Shown in pieces: positions 1-6,969 of a DNA stretch of 11,317 bases; the stretch's first letter is position 1, and every line of letters starts with the position of its first letter. Below the pieces are notes generated by a model. That model was not told the origin of the DNA and searched no databases. It saw only the letters and a program-made list of their open reading frames with translations. Origin of the DNA: Pseudaquidulcibacter sp964443435 (GTDB lineage Bacteria; Pseudomonadota; Alphaproteobacteria; Caulobacterales; Aquidulcibacteraceae); assembly GCA_964443435.1 (NCBI GenBank), contig CAYUCW010000060.1, forward strand, positions 1 to 11,317, written 5' to 3'. Both the position numbers and the translations under genes were made by a program.

Positions 1-1328
1 TCATCAGCCGCAACCACAAGCACAACAATATCCGTAACTTTTGCACCACGAGATCTCATAGCAGAGAATGCCGCGTGACCTGGGGTATCAAGGAAAGTTA
101 CCCTATCACCTGAAGGAAGGCCAACTTGGTATGCACCAATATGCTGTGTAATGCCGCCCGCTTCGCCCGCTACTACATCGGCTTTACGAATTGCATCAAG
201 AAGTGAAGTCTTACCATGGTCAACGTGACCCATAATTGTAACAACTGGTGGGCGTGGCACTTGGTTTGTATCAGTATCTTCAACACCTTCAAGACCAATT
301 TCAACGTCAGATTCAGCAACACGTTTTGGCGTATGCCCGAAATCAGCAACAATTAATTCCGCAGTATCAGCATCAAGCACATCTGTGCCTTTCATCATCT
401 GACCCTGTTTCATTAGATATTTAACAACATCGGTTAAGCGCTCTGCCATACGATTTGCAAGATCTGCAACGGTGATAGCCTCAGGAATAATGACTTCCCT
501 TGAAGTTTTGGCAACTTCTTGCTTACCCATTCTTCTTTCACGTTCTTTTTCACGCGCACGACGAACCGATGCCAATGAACGCTGTCTATCGCCATCATCA
601 TCAAGTGCAGAAGTAATAGTTAAACGGCCCGAACGTCTTTGCGGTGCATTTTTAGTACGCGCAATAGGAACAATTTTCGGCTGAGCTTGTTTTTGTTTTT
701 TAACACGACCACCAAGTTCATTAAGAATATCATCATCAGGATTAGATGGCGCTTCTTCGGTTTCTTCGGTTTCTTCGCCCTCATTATTTTTTTCAGCAAG
801 CTTGGCGAATTTTTCATCAATAAGCTTGCGTCTTGCTTCTTGCTCTTCAATCGCTTTTTGCTCTGCTGCCGCTTTTTCAGCTTCAGCGCGAGCCGCCGCT
901 TCGGCTTCTTCGCGTCTTTGTCTGTCAAGATCTTCACGCGCCATACGGGCATTAGCTTCTAAAGAAGCGCGTTCTTGTCTTTCTTGCTCTAGATCTTTAG
1001 CGCGAGATAATGCAATTTGACGTGCTTTTAATTCAGATTCAGAAAGCCCATTAGGGTTTAGAACTGGACGCTGCGTTTGTTGACTAGGTGCAGTATTTTG
1101 CGGCCTAGCATTTGTTTTCGGCAAAAAGCTTCCAGCCAGTGTTGGCTTTGGTGCGCCATCGCTAGGTTTTGAAGGCGTAGCCATAGAACCTTCGCCACGT
1201 TTTTTCTTAATCTCTACCACTACCGCTTTTGAACGACCATGAGTAAGGTTTTGTCGCACAGTTGCGCCAGCACCTCTATTCAAGCTTAGTGGTTTGCGAC
1301 CGGTTTTATCATCATTATTTTCTGTCAT
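1..1328 (-). CDS. infB: Translation initiation factor IF-2 (partial, C-terminus beyond window)
   Basis: IF-2 is the GTPase that brings initiator fMet-tRNA to the 30S subunit and promotes subunit joining. The 442 visible codons have no stop. The N-terminus (residues about 9-45, with SKAVVVEIKKKRG) is the IF2-associated region typical of Alphaproteobacteria. Residues about 98-190 are a highly charged Glu/Ala/Arg helix. An IF2_N module lies at about 280-335 (EAITVADLANRM). The G domain then begins: G1 P-loop GHVDHGKT at 367-374 and G3 DTPGH at 414-418. The sequence stops soon after VTDIVVLVVAAD, so G4 (NKxD) and the translation domains lie off the left edge. The ATG at 1328 fits the family N-terminus although its Shine-Dalgarno is weak. 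It follows ylxR after 114 bp on the same strand, the standard nusA operon order. Confidence 0.97.
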   Translation of the reverse strand, partial: MTENNDDKTGRKPLSLNRGAGATVRQNLTHGRSKAVVVEIKKKRGEGSMATPSKPSDGAPKPTLAGSFLPKTNARPQNTAPSQQTQRPVLNPNGLSESELKARQIALSRAKDLEQERQERASLEANARMAREDLDRQRREEAEAAARAEAEKAAAEQKAIEEQEARRKLIDEKFAKLAEKNNEGEETEETEEAPSNPDDDILNELGGRVKKQKQAQPKIVPIARTKNAPQRRSGRLTITSALDDDGDRQRSLASVRRAREKERERRMGKQEVAKTSREVIIPEAITVADLANRMAERLTDVVKYLMKQGQMMKGTDVLDADTAELIVADFGHTPKRVAESDVEIGLEGVEDTDTNQVPRPPVVTIMGHVDHGKTSLLDAIRKADVVAGEAGGITQHIGAYQVGLPSGDRVTFLDTPGHAAFSAMRSRGAKVTDIVVLVVAAD

Positions 1329-1363
1329 ATCTATCTTTTCACCCGAGGGTTTTACCCTTTAAT

Positions 1364-1392
1364 CCTATATTTATACAATCGGCATTAGGCAA
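1364..1392 (-). promoter_or_regulatory. Possible internal promoter for infB
   Basis: In the 114-bp spacer between ylxR and infB the minus strand reads TTGCCT (1392-1387), 17 bp, then TATAGG (1369-1364), each 4 of 6 to the sigma-70 consensus. It would start transcription about 30 nt before the infB ATG. In AT-rich DNA such matches arise by chance, so this is only a candidate. The spacer otherwise shows only short weak inverted repeats. Confidence 0.28.
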
Positions 1393-1442
1393 AACCATAA
1401 TAGCCATTTTTTACGCAATATAATAGCTCTAAATTTTGCCGC

Positions 1443-2066
1443 TTACACCCCTTCTATTTCTAAAGGGCCTATTTCCATAAATCCTTTTAAGCGATTTATT
1501 TCTCTGCGCCAATTATTCGCAAATTGTCCATCAGGAATAATAGCATGAATAATATTATCACGCCCCATAATTCCACCAATTTCAGTGCCATTAAAGCAAG
1601 AAATTATTTCAATATTAGGCCAGCGTTTTGCCAAGCTTAAAATTTTATTGCGCCCATCAATTGCGCCATCAGAGGCTTCAATTAAAAAAGCACTCGCTTT
1701 ATTTCTTAAATGATTTTCGACATTATCAAAACCAAAAATAAATTGAGCAGATCTTTTGGCAATCCCCAAAAGATTAAGGCAATTATTATATAGTGCCTTT
1801 TTCGTTATTTCGATTAATTCAGGTTTTGGGTCAAGCTTAGTTTTGAAAGAGCGTGAAAAAGTATTTTGCTTTATGCCTTGTTCAAGAATTTTAGCATCGG
1901 AACTTATCCAAATGCCGCGCCCAGGGGCGCGTGCATGAATATCTGGAAATACTTCCCCTGCCTCATTCGCTACAAAGCGAATAAGCTCAAAGTCAGGCTT
2001 GACAATTTTTGTTACTGCACAGAGGCGCTCTCTCTTTGCGCCACTAGCCCGCTCATTCTTGTTCAT
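1443..2066 (-). CDS. ylxR: YlxR/RnpM-type RNA-binding protein with L7Ae-like C-terminal half
   Basis: The 207-residue protein joins two modules. Residues about 12-85 are a DUF448/YlxR domain, with RERLCAVTK, a conserved FPDIHARAPGRGIW segment at 40-53 and basic residues around it. Residues about 86-190 resemble a ribosomal L7Ae/L30e-like fold (LGIAKRSAQFIFGFDNV, then GRDNIIHAIIP). In Firmicutes these are usually separate genes, ylxR and ylxQ; the fused form is common in Alphaproteobacteria. YlxR of Bacillus has been linked to RNase P modulation (RnpM); whether that applies here is inference. The ATG at 2066 lies inside the end of nusA (14-bp overlap), suggesting translational coupling. Both the position between nusA and infB and the motifs support the call. 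Confidence 0.9.
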   Translation of the reverse strand: MNKNERASGAKRERLCAVTKIVKPDFELIRFVANEAGEVFPDIHARAPGRGIWISSDAKILEQGIKQNTFSRSFKTKLDPKPELIEITKKALYNNCLNLLGIAKRSAQFIFGFDNVENHLRNKASAFLIEASDGAIDGRNKILSLAKRWPNIEIISCFNGTEIGGIMGRDNIIHAIIPDGQFANNWRREINRLKGFMEIGPLEIEGV

Positions 2067-3645
2067 CGGCAGCTACCGCCTCCATTTGAGGTGCTTCAAC
2101 CCACCCCATAAGAACACGCGCCGACATAATTAAACCATCAGCAGCCTCAGCCGAAAGATTGAATTTCTCAAGAATGCCTGGCATTTTTACTCGCTCAGCA
2201 TTTTTAACTTCGAACCAACCACGTAGGTCATCAGATACAAGACCCGCCAAATCTTCAGCGGTTTTCACATCATTTTCACCAAGTGCAATCGCGATTTCAG
2301 TAGTAATACCTTCAAGGTTTAGTAGAGAATCATCAATTTGTAATTCTTCTATACGCGCCTGAACCGCAGCAGCTTCACGAACAATATAATCATTTGCACG
2401 TTCTTGAAGTTCGGTTGCGATGCTTTCATCAAGACCTTCAATATTTGCAATATCTTCGTGATCTGTATTCACTAAATCATTAATAGTTTCAAAGCCTTCA
2501 GACACTAATAGACGCGCCATCATGTCATCAACTTCAAGTGCATTCATGAATAATTCTGTAAGCTCAGAAGTTTCTTTCTCACGACGAGTACGCTCTTGCT
2601 CCTCGGTCATAATATCAATTGTCCAGCCAGTTAATTGGCTTGCAAGTCTAACATTTTGACCGCGACGACCAATCGCAAGTGATAATTGCTCTTCTGGAAC
2701 AACAACTTCTACACGGTTTGCTTCTTCGTCTAATACAACTTTTGTAACTTCAGCAGGTTGAAGCGCATTAACGATGAAAGTCGCTGGATCTTCTGACCAA
2801 GGAATAATATCGATTTTCTCACCGCCAAGCTCATTAACAACAGCTTGAACACGTGAACCGCGCATACCAACACAGGCACCAACCGGATCAACCGAAGGAT
2901 CTTGTGAGAATACAGCGATTTTTGCACGCGATGCAGGATCTCTTGAAACTGATTTAATTTCAATTTCGCCATCATAAATTTCTGGAACTTCTTGTGCGAA
3001 TAATCTTGCCATAAAGCCAGGGTGCGCACGTGATAAGAAAATCTGTGGCCCTTTTACTTCTTGGCGAACTTCGTAAATATAAGCTCTTACTCTATCGCCC
3101 ATATTTAAAGTTTCGCGCGGCAATGTTTGATCTCTACGGATAACACCTTCACCACGACCAAGATCTATGAAAATATTGCCAAACTCAACGCGCTTAACAA
3201 TACCATTAATAATATCGCCAACTCTATCTTGATATTCTTCGAATTGTTTATTGCGCTCAGCTTCACGAACTTTTTGTGTGATAACTTGTTTACCAGTAAG
3301 TGACATAACGCGGCCGAAGTCAAACAAAGGCAAGAATTCTTCAAAAACATAACCAACTTCTACGTCAGCTTTAATTTTCTTAGCATCTTCAAGCGCCAAT
3401 TGTTGATGGTCATTATAAACTTCCTCACGAGTAGCAACAACAGTTTGCAAACGTCTTATTGTAAGTTCACCACTTTTTTGATCAATCTTTGCAGAAATAT
3501 CAAGTCCATGCCCATAACGAGATAAAGAAGCTTTTTGGATTGCGCCTTCAATTGCTTCAATCACAACTTTTTCATCAATATTTTTCTCAGCTGCAACTGA
3601 ACGAGCAATTTGTAAAAGCTCTAGTCTATTCGCGCTTATTGCCAT
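2053..3645 (-). CDS. nusA: Transcription termination/antitermination factor NusA
   Basis: NusA binds RNA polymerase and nascent RNA and modulates pausing, intrinsic termination and antitermination. All expected modules of the 530-residue protein are present. The N-terminal polymerase-binding domain is residues 1-130 and S1 is about 140-205 (GIVKRVEFGNIFIDLG). KH1 has its GxxG loop in GACVGMRGSRVQ (257-268), and KH2 in AIGRRGQNVR (324-333). Two C-terminal helix-hairpin-helix/acidic-repeat-like units span about 360-425 and 437-515. The length is that of proteobacterial NusA with both C-terminal repeats. The gene overlaps rimP by 10 bp upstream and ylxR by 14 bp downstream. The ATG at 3645 fits the usual N-terminus. 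Nothing essential appears to be missing. Confidence 0.98.
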   Translation of the reverse strand: MAISANRLELLQIARSVAAEKNIDEKVVIEAIEGAIQKASLSRYGHGLDISAKIDQKSGELTIRRLQTVVATREEVYNDHQQLALEDAKKIKADVEVGYVFEEFLPLFDFGRVMSLTGKQVITQKVREAERNKQFEEYQDRVGDIINGIVKRVEFGNIFIDLGRGEGVIRRDQTLPRETLNMGDRVRAYIYEVRQEVKGPQIFLSRAHPGFMARLFAQEVPEIYDGEIEIKSVSRDPASRAKIAVFSQDPSVDPVGACVGMRGSRVQAVVNELGGEKIDIIPWSEDPATFIVNALQPAEVTKVVLDEEANRVEVVVPEEQLSLAIGRRGQNVRLASQLTGWTIDIMTEEQERTRREKETSELTELFMNALEVDDMMARLLVSEGFETINDLVNTDHEDIANIEGLDESIATELQERANDYIVREAAAVQARIEELQIDDSLLNLEGITTEIAIALGENDVKTAEDLAGLVSDDLRGWFEVKNAERVKMPGILEKFNLSAEAADGLIMSARVLMGWVEAPQMEAVAADEQE

Positions 3646-4241
3646 TTGGTTTCCCCTTCTTCATCTTCATTTGAGGTATATTCAATTTCAAGATCCCCGC
3701 CATCAAGTGCTTCTTCGATTTTCGCAATCTCATCATCTTTTTTGCGGGCGTTTAAAGTATCTCTTATAAGCTCATCAGTAAGGACAAGCTTTGCGTTTTG
3801 TAGCCATGCAAACGGCACATAAGCGGTTTCTTCTTCGCCATCAATATCAATGCCAACATCATCGCCATCTATACCAGCCAAAATACCACTATAGCGTCTT
3901 TTGCCTTCAACAATTCTATTAAGCTCTAGCTTAGCTTTATAGCCGTCCCATTTTTCGAAATCTTCAAGCCTTGTTAAAGGTCTATCGATTCCTGGTGACG
4001 AAATTTCAAGATTAAACTCACCTGCAATTGGGTCATTGGCATCAAGAATTGGACCAATTGCACGGCTTAGACGCTCGCAATCACCAGAAGTCATAGTGCC
4101 ATCAGCTTTTTCAGCCATAATCTGTAACGTCTGTGTTTTTGCGCCCATCATTCTTATGCGCACAATACTATACCCCAGCTCTGTGGCAGCAGGGGCAATA
4201 AGCGCAAGAAGATTGTCTTCAAAAGGCGTTGTTGTAATCAA
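3636..4241 (-). CDS. rimP: Ribosome maturation factor RimP
   Basis: RimP assists late assembly of the 30S subunit. The 201-residue product has the family signature EISSPGIDRPLT at 79-90, preceded by the N-terminal alpha/beta domain (ELGYSIVRIRMMG at 21-33, DCERLSRAI at 54-62). The small C-terminal SH3-like barrel follows at about 95-155 (YSGILAGIDGDDVGIDID). A long acidic tail (about 168-198) ends in KWQ; many alphaproteobacterial RimP proteins carry such extensions. It is the first gene of the operon and overlaps the nusA start by 10 bp. The ATG at 4241 is preceded by a short AT-rich stretch and an intrinsic terminator, so how the operon is transcribed is a question taken up separately. Confidence 0.96.
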   Translation of the reverse strand: MITTTPFEDNLLALIAPAATELGYSIVRIRMMGAKTQTLQIMAEKADGTMTSGDCERLSRAIGPILDANDPIAGEFNLEISSPGIDRPLTRLEDFEKWDGYKAKLELNRIVEGKRRYSGILAGIDGDDVGIDIDGEEETAYVPFAWLQNAKLVLTDELIRDTLNARKKDDEIAKIEEALDGGDLEIEYTSNEDEEGETKWQ

Positions 4242-4285
4242 AATCTATCCAAACTTTAAAAACACCCAACTAAAAATACGGCAAT

Positions 4286-4312
4286 AAAAAAGCGGCCCTT
4301 TTTTAAGGCCGC
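4286..4312 (-). terminator. Rho-independent terminator just upstream of rimP
   Basis: On the minus strand GCGGCC (4312-4307) pairs with GGCCGC (4297-4292) across an A-rich loop, followed directly by six T (4291-4286). TT and AA beside the loop may lengthen the stem around one bulged G. It can end transcripts of the esterase gene at 4398-5375. Because it lies only 44 bp before the rimP ATG, it may also sit inside the rimP leader as an attenuator. Confidence 0.85.
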
Positions 4313-4316
4313 CCTA

Positions 4317-4329
4317 ACCGCATTGCGGT
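4317..4329 (-). other. Short hairpin adjacent to the terminator
   Basis: ACCGC (4317-4321) and GCGGT (4325-4329) form an inverted repeat with a 3-nt loop, and outer CCC/GGG pairs could extend it past a two-base bulge. It lies 4 nt before the terminator stem on the minus strand. Its arm CCGC could alternatively pair with GCGG of the terminator's first arm, giving two competing folds. That competition is inferred from base pairing alone. Confidence 0.5.
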
Positions 4330-4354
4330 GGGTTTCAATGTTAAGAAACCGTTT

Positions 4355-4383
4355 ACACTATTGATTTTGATTTGTCACGGCAA
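4355..4383 (-). promoter_or_regulatory. Candidate promoter of the rimP-nusA-infB operon
   Basis: On the minus strand TTGCCG (4383-4378) and TAGTGT (4360-4355) are separated by 17 bp. They match sigma-70 boxes at 4/6 and 3/6. It lies just after the esterase stop codon and before the hairpin and terminator. If real, the operon mRNA has a leader of about 105 nt containing both structures. The 44 bp between terminator and ATG shows no better promoter. Confidence 0.3.
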
Positions 4384-4397
4384 TTTGACAGATGGAA

Positions 4398-5375
4398 TTA
4401 TCTTGAATGCTTTGAAACAAATGACCAAATTTCATCAGTTGCATTAATAGAGTTTGATACACTTATTTTATCAGCATTCCATTTATTGCCGCCAAACCAA
4501 GAATGTCCGCCATCTTTGACAATAATTTGTTCAACAGAATTATTAATAGTGCAATTATATGTGCGCCTTATTAGATTTTCAGATTCTTTAGCTTGATAAT
4601 TTTGCGAGCAATTATTTGCTTTGGCCCAGAATTCAGCCTGATAATCAGCTGGCTTCATTGGCGTGCCATCCCAAGCCCTTGAAATTTTTCCAAGCCCACC
4701 ACCATTAAATGGTACCATATCATCTTTTAAGCCATTAATAATTAATGCAGGCACAGGCGTTTTTGGCATTTTTTCATCACCAAAAAGCGTCCCAACAACT
4801 GTACCAATCGCCGTAATTTTATTTGGCAAAGCCATTGCCGCCATATGCGTCATCATTGCACCATTTGACATTCCACTTAGATATATTCTTTTGGGATCTG
4901 CGCCATATTCCAATATGGCCTTATCAATAAGTTTTGAAATAAAGCTAATATCATCAATATTATTTTCCATAGCATAGCCACAGCAATGATTAGAATTCCA
5001 AGTTAGGAATTTGTCCTTTTGCTTGCCGCTTCCATCCGGATAAATAACTATAAAATTTTCTTTTAGAGCTTTTGGCGTAAACTGTGACATATATTCGGAA
5101 TAATCAGCATTACCGCCACCGCCATGCAAAACAATCATTAAAGGCTTTTTATTTGCCGTGCGCGATTCATTTTTTACAATAAAGGTTCGGTTAAGACCAT
5201 TAATATTTATATTCTCTCTTTGCGCCTTAGGTATATCAATCCCACCGCCTTTACGCTCCATACGTATTGCGCGATTTTCTTTACGTTCGGCAATTCTTTC
5301 TTTTAATCGCGGCGCTTCAAAAGCACATATAGAAAAAACGCCTACAATAAATGGTAATAAGATTAATTTTTTCAT
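4398..5375 (-). CDS. Secreted LpqC-type esterase / polyhydroxybutyrate-depolymerase-like (CE1) serine hydrolase
   Basis: This 325-residue alpha/beta hydrolase has a basic N-terminus and hydrophobic core (residues 1-19) that look like a Sec signal peptide, so it is probably exported. A strongly basic linker follows at 24-43. Catalytic features are in the right order: oxyanion segment HGGGGN (84-89), a CCGY pair (131-134) typical of LpqC/feruloyl esterase-like proteins, nucleophile Ser170 in GMSNGAM, Asp218 in NGLKDDMVP and His291 in GGHSWFGG. The family cleaves ester bonds in polyesters or plant-type phenolic esters; the substrate cannot be told from sequence. Cys256 and Cys275 may form a second disulfide. 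It appears to be a single-gene unit, with a duplicated ribosome binding site upstream and a terminator downstream. The fold and family call is firm; the exact activity is not. Confidence 0.87.
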   Translation of the reverse strand: MKKLILLPFIVGVFSICAFEAPRLKERIAERKENRAIRMERKGGGIDIPKAQRENININGLNRTFIVKNESRTANKKPLMIVLHGGGGNADYSEYMSQFTPKALKENFIVIYPDGSGKQKDKFLTWNSNHCCGYAMENNIDDISFISKLIDKAILEYGADPKRIYLSGMSNGAMMTHMAAMALPNKITAIGTVVGTLFGDEKMPKTPVPALIINGLKDDMVPFNGGGLGKISRAWDGTPMKPADYQAEFWAKANNCSQNYQAKESENLIRRTYNCTINNSVEQIIVKDGGHSWFGGNKWNADKISVSNSINATDEIWSFVSKHSR

Positions 5376-5399
5376 TTTAAACCTCTATTTAAACCTCTA
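5376..5399 (-). repeat. Perfect 12-bp tandem duplication carrying the esterase ribosome binding site
   Basis: The 12-mer TTTAAACCTCTA occurs twice without a break, directly next to the esterase ATG. On the minus strand each copy contributes an AGAGG Shine-Dalgarno core. The proximal core (5386-5382) is 6 nt from the ATG and the distal one (5398-5394) is 18 nt away. The proximal one is well placed for initiation. Confidence 0.85.
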
Positions 5400-5490
5400 T
5401 GGCTTTTTAACGACTAAATTTTCAAAATCCGTTTATATTAATGCAAAATCACTTATTGATATGTATTAGATTTTAGATTATCGCCTAAAA

Positions 5491-6108
5491 ATGACCATTA
5501 AATCTATATTTGTTACAAAATTTTATTCAGAAAATCTTGGCGGTAAAAATCTTGAAGAATTAATGCAAGATTTGCGTGACGCCACCGCAATGCTTGAAAC
5601 CGAAGATAAAGCCGGCATAAAATGGTGCAAAGATAATAATTATCGAGGCTATACTTCTTATGCATCACTTAATGACTTAGACAAAAGATTTTCGCCCTTT
5701 GCCGATTTAAAAAAGCGCATAGATAAGCATGTGGCGAAATTCGCCGAAGAATGTCATTTTGATTTAGGTGGACGCAAGCTTATTATGGATAGTTTTTGGG
5801 TAAATGTTTTACCGCCGCTTGGACTTCATACTTCGCATATTCATCCGCATTCAGTAGTTTCAGGAACTTTCTATCTTGATTTACCCGAAGGCGCATCGGC
5901 ACTTAAAATCGAAGACCCAAGGCTTGGGCTTATGATGGCGGCGCCAACCCGTTATAAGGATGCCCCCGAAGAATTATTGCCGCATATTTTCATAAACCCA
6001 AATGAAGGCGATATACTACTTTGGGAATCTTGGCTTAGGCACGAAGTTGTGCAAAACAAAGCCAAAACCAAGCGCATTTCTATAAGCTTTAATTATGCTT
6101 GGAAATGA
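5491..6108 (+). CDS. 2OG-Fe(II) oxygenase-like protein (TIGR02466 / PF13759 type)
   Basis: The 205-residue protein matches the family of small putative 2-oxoglutarate/Fe(II) dioxygenases by its motif order. It has WVNVLPPLGLHTSHIHPHS (103-121), then SGTFYLDLP (124-132), IEDPRLG (140-146), GDILLWESWLRHEV (173-186) and RISISFN (195-201). Likely metal ligands are among His116/His118 and His184; Arg195 would hold the 2-oxoglutarate carboxylate. A classical HxD is absent, the first pair reading HxH, as I recall for this family. Substrates of the family are largely unknown. There is no signal peptide, so it should be cytoplasmic. It ends with TGA immediately followed by TAA. No clear Shine-Dalgarno precedes the ATG, and an in-frame TAG at 5467 excludes a longer start. 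The nuclease-like gene follows about 50 bp later on the same strand. Confidence 0.82.
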   Translation: MTIKSIFVTKFYSENLGGKNLEELMQDLRDATAMLETEDKAGIKWCKDNNYRGYTSYASLNDLDKRFSPFADLKKRIDKHVAKFAEECHFDLGGRKLIMDSFWVNVLPPLGLHTSHIHPHSVVSGTFYLDLPEGASALKIEDPRLGLMMAAPTRYKDAPEELLPHIFINPNEGDILLWESWLRHEVVQNKAKTKRISISFNYAWK

Positions 6109-6157
6109 TAAAGCTATTTAAGCTATATTTTTATAATTGTTTGGCATATTGAGAATT

Positions 6158-6916
6158 ATGAAAAAACTTGTACCTACCCAAGAAGTGAAATTCCTTGAAG
6201 GCGTGCCTTCGGAACATATACTTAACCGTTTAACTATAATGAGTGGCAAAGATATTGCCCGCGCCAAACTTCTTAATAATGAAAGTGCAGCGGCGCTTGC
6301 GGTAAATAGTTTTGGTTATTTTATTCCGCGCCCAGAGGTTTTTCCTGCATTTAAAGGTTTGGAATTTACCGGCAAGGCCAAAGAAATAGAAATTGAGTTT
6401 AAACCAAGACTTCCTTGGGAGGGCGGCAAAAATCCTAATCTTGACGCGATTATTAAAACCCAAAATTATTTTATTGGCGTTGAATCAAAACGATATGAGC
6501 CTTACCGCGATGATAAATCCATAAAAATTTCCGACAATTATTATGAGCCAATTTGGGGTAATAATATGCGCGGGTTTGAATGTATGCGCGATGATATAAG
6601 AATTGCCCGCTATGAGTTTCAGTATCTTGACGCTGCGCAATTAGTAAAGCAAGCATTCGGCCTTTATACCGAAGCCAAATATCATAAGCTTAAGCCAGTT
6701 TTGGTTTATTTATATGCCGAGCCTAAAACCCTTAAAGGCATTGAAATTTGGCCCAAATCATTCACCGATCATAGAGATGAAATCAAAGCCTTTGCCGATG
6801 CCGTAAGAGGAAATGATGTTATTTTCCATGCCCTTAGCTATCGTGAATGGATTGAGAATTTTGGCGATGACTCCAAAGAGCATGGTGCGAGAATTATGGA
6901 AACTTATGCGCCCTAG
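6158..6916 (+). CDS. PD-(D/E)XK nuclease-like protein, possibly PGN_0703-type putative restriction endonuclease
   Basis: From ATG 6158 the product has 252 residues. An upstream in-frame TTG at 6137 would add seven, but the ATG has a GAG element just ahead and a basic MKK start, so I prefer it. The core NPNLDAII...YFIGVESKRYEPY places Asp96, Glu109 and Lys111 in the spacing of a PD-(D/E)XK active site. The downstream part (ECMRDDIRIARYEFQYLDAAQLV, then KPVLVYLYAEP and SYREWI) resembles stand-alone putative restriction endonucleases of the PGN_0703 kind as I remember them; this family name is tentative. There is no signal peptide or membrane segment. No methyltransferase or specificity subunit lies nearby. 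The oxygenase-like gene precedes it by 49 bp, so the two may be co-transcribed. It converges on the 140-residue gene, with a shared hairpin between. Confidence 0.68.
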   Translation: MKKLVPTQEVKFLEGVPSEHILNRLTIMSGKDIARAKLLNNESAAALAVNSFGYFIPRPEVFPAFKGLEFTGKAKEIEIEFKPRLPWEGGKNPNLDAIIKTQNYFIGVESKRYEPYRDDKSIKISDNYYEPIWGNNMRGFECMRDDIRIARYEFQYLDAAQLVKQAFGLYTEAKYHKLKPVLVYLYAEPKTLKGIEIWPKSFTDHRDEIKAFADAVRGNDVIFHALSYREWIENFGDDSKEHGARIMETYAP

Positions 6917-6919
6917 TTC

Positions 6920-6948
6920 AAAAAAATAGCGCGGAAAAACCGCGCTAT
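6920..6948 (-). terminator. Strong intrinsic terminator for the 140-residue gene, possibly bidirectional
   Basis: TAGCGCGG (6927-6934) and CCGCGCTA (6940-6947) form a perfect 8-bp stem, 9 bp with the flanking A-T pair, around five A. On the minus strand it is followed by seven T (6926-6920), a textbook terminator. On the plus strand the downstream tract is only mixed A/T, so termination of the nuclease transcript would be weaker. It lies in the 53-bp gap between two convergent genes. Confidence 0.9.
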
Positions 6949-6969
6949 AATTAAATTATTTAGAAGTAA

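Noticed and set aside
620..962. Overlapping open frames on both strands (620-952 minus, 639-962 plus, 802-1020 plus)
   Set aside because: They lie in the charged Glu/Ala/Arg repeat region of infB. Their Lys-rich or Phe/Ser-rich products are out-of-frame readings of that low-complexity segment, and the intact infB frame explains the DNA.
1341..1357. Overlapping ACCC/GGGT/ACCC inverted repeats before infB
   Set aside because: The stems are only 3-4 bp and one has a two-base loop; too weak to call a regulatory structure.
5158..5469. 103-residue plus-strand frame overlapping the esterase N-terminus and the intergenic region
   Set aside because: It is antisense to the signal peptide and linker of a well-supported gene, with no family features and no ribosome binding site.
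6137..6157. TTG start adding seven residues to the nuclease-like gene
   Set aside because: The ATG at 6158 has a nearby GAG element and a natural MKK start. The extension shows no domain sequence.
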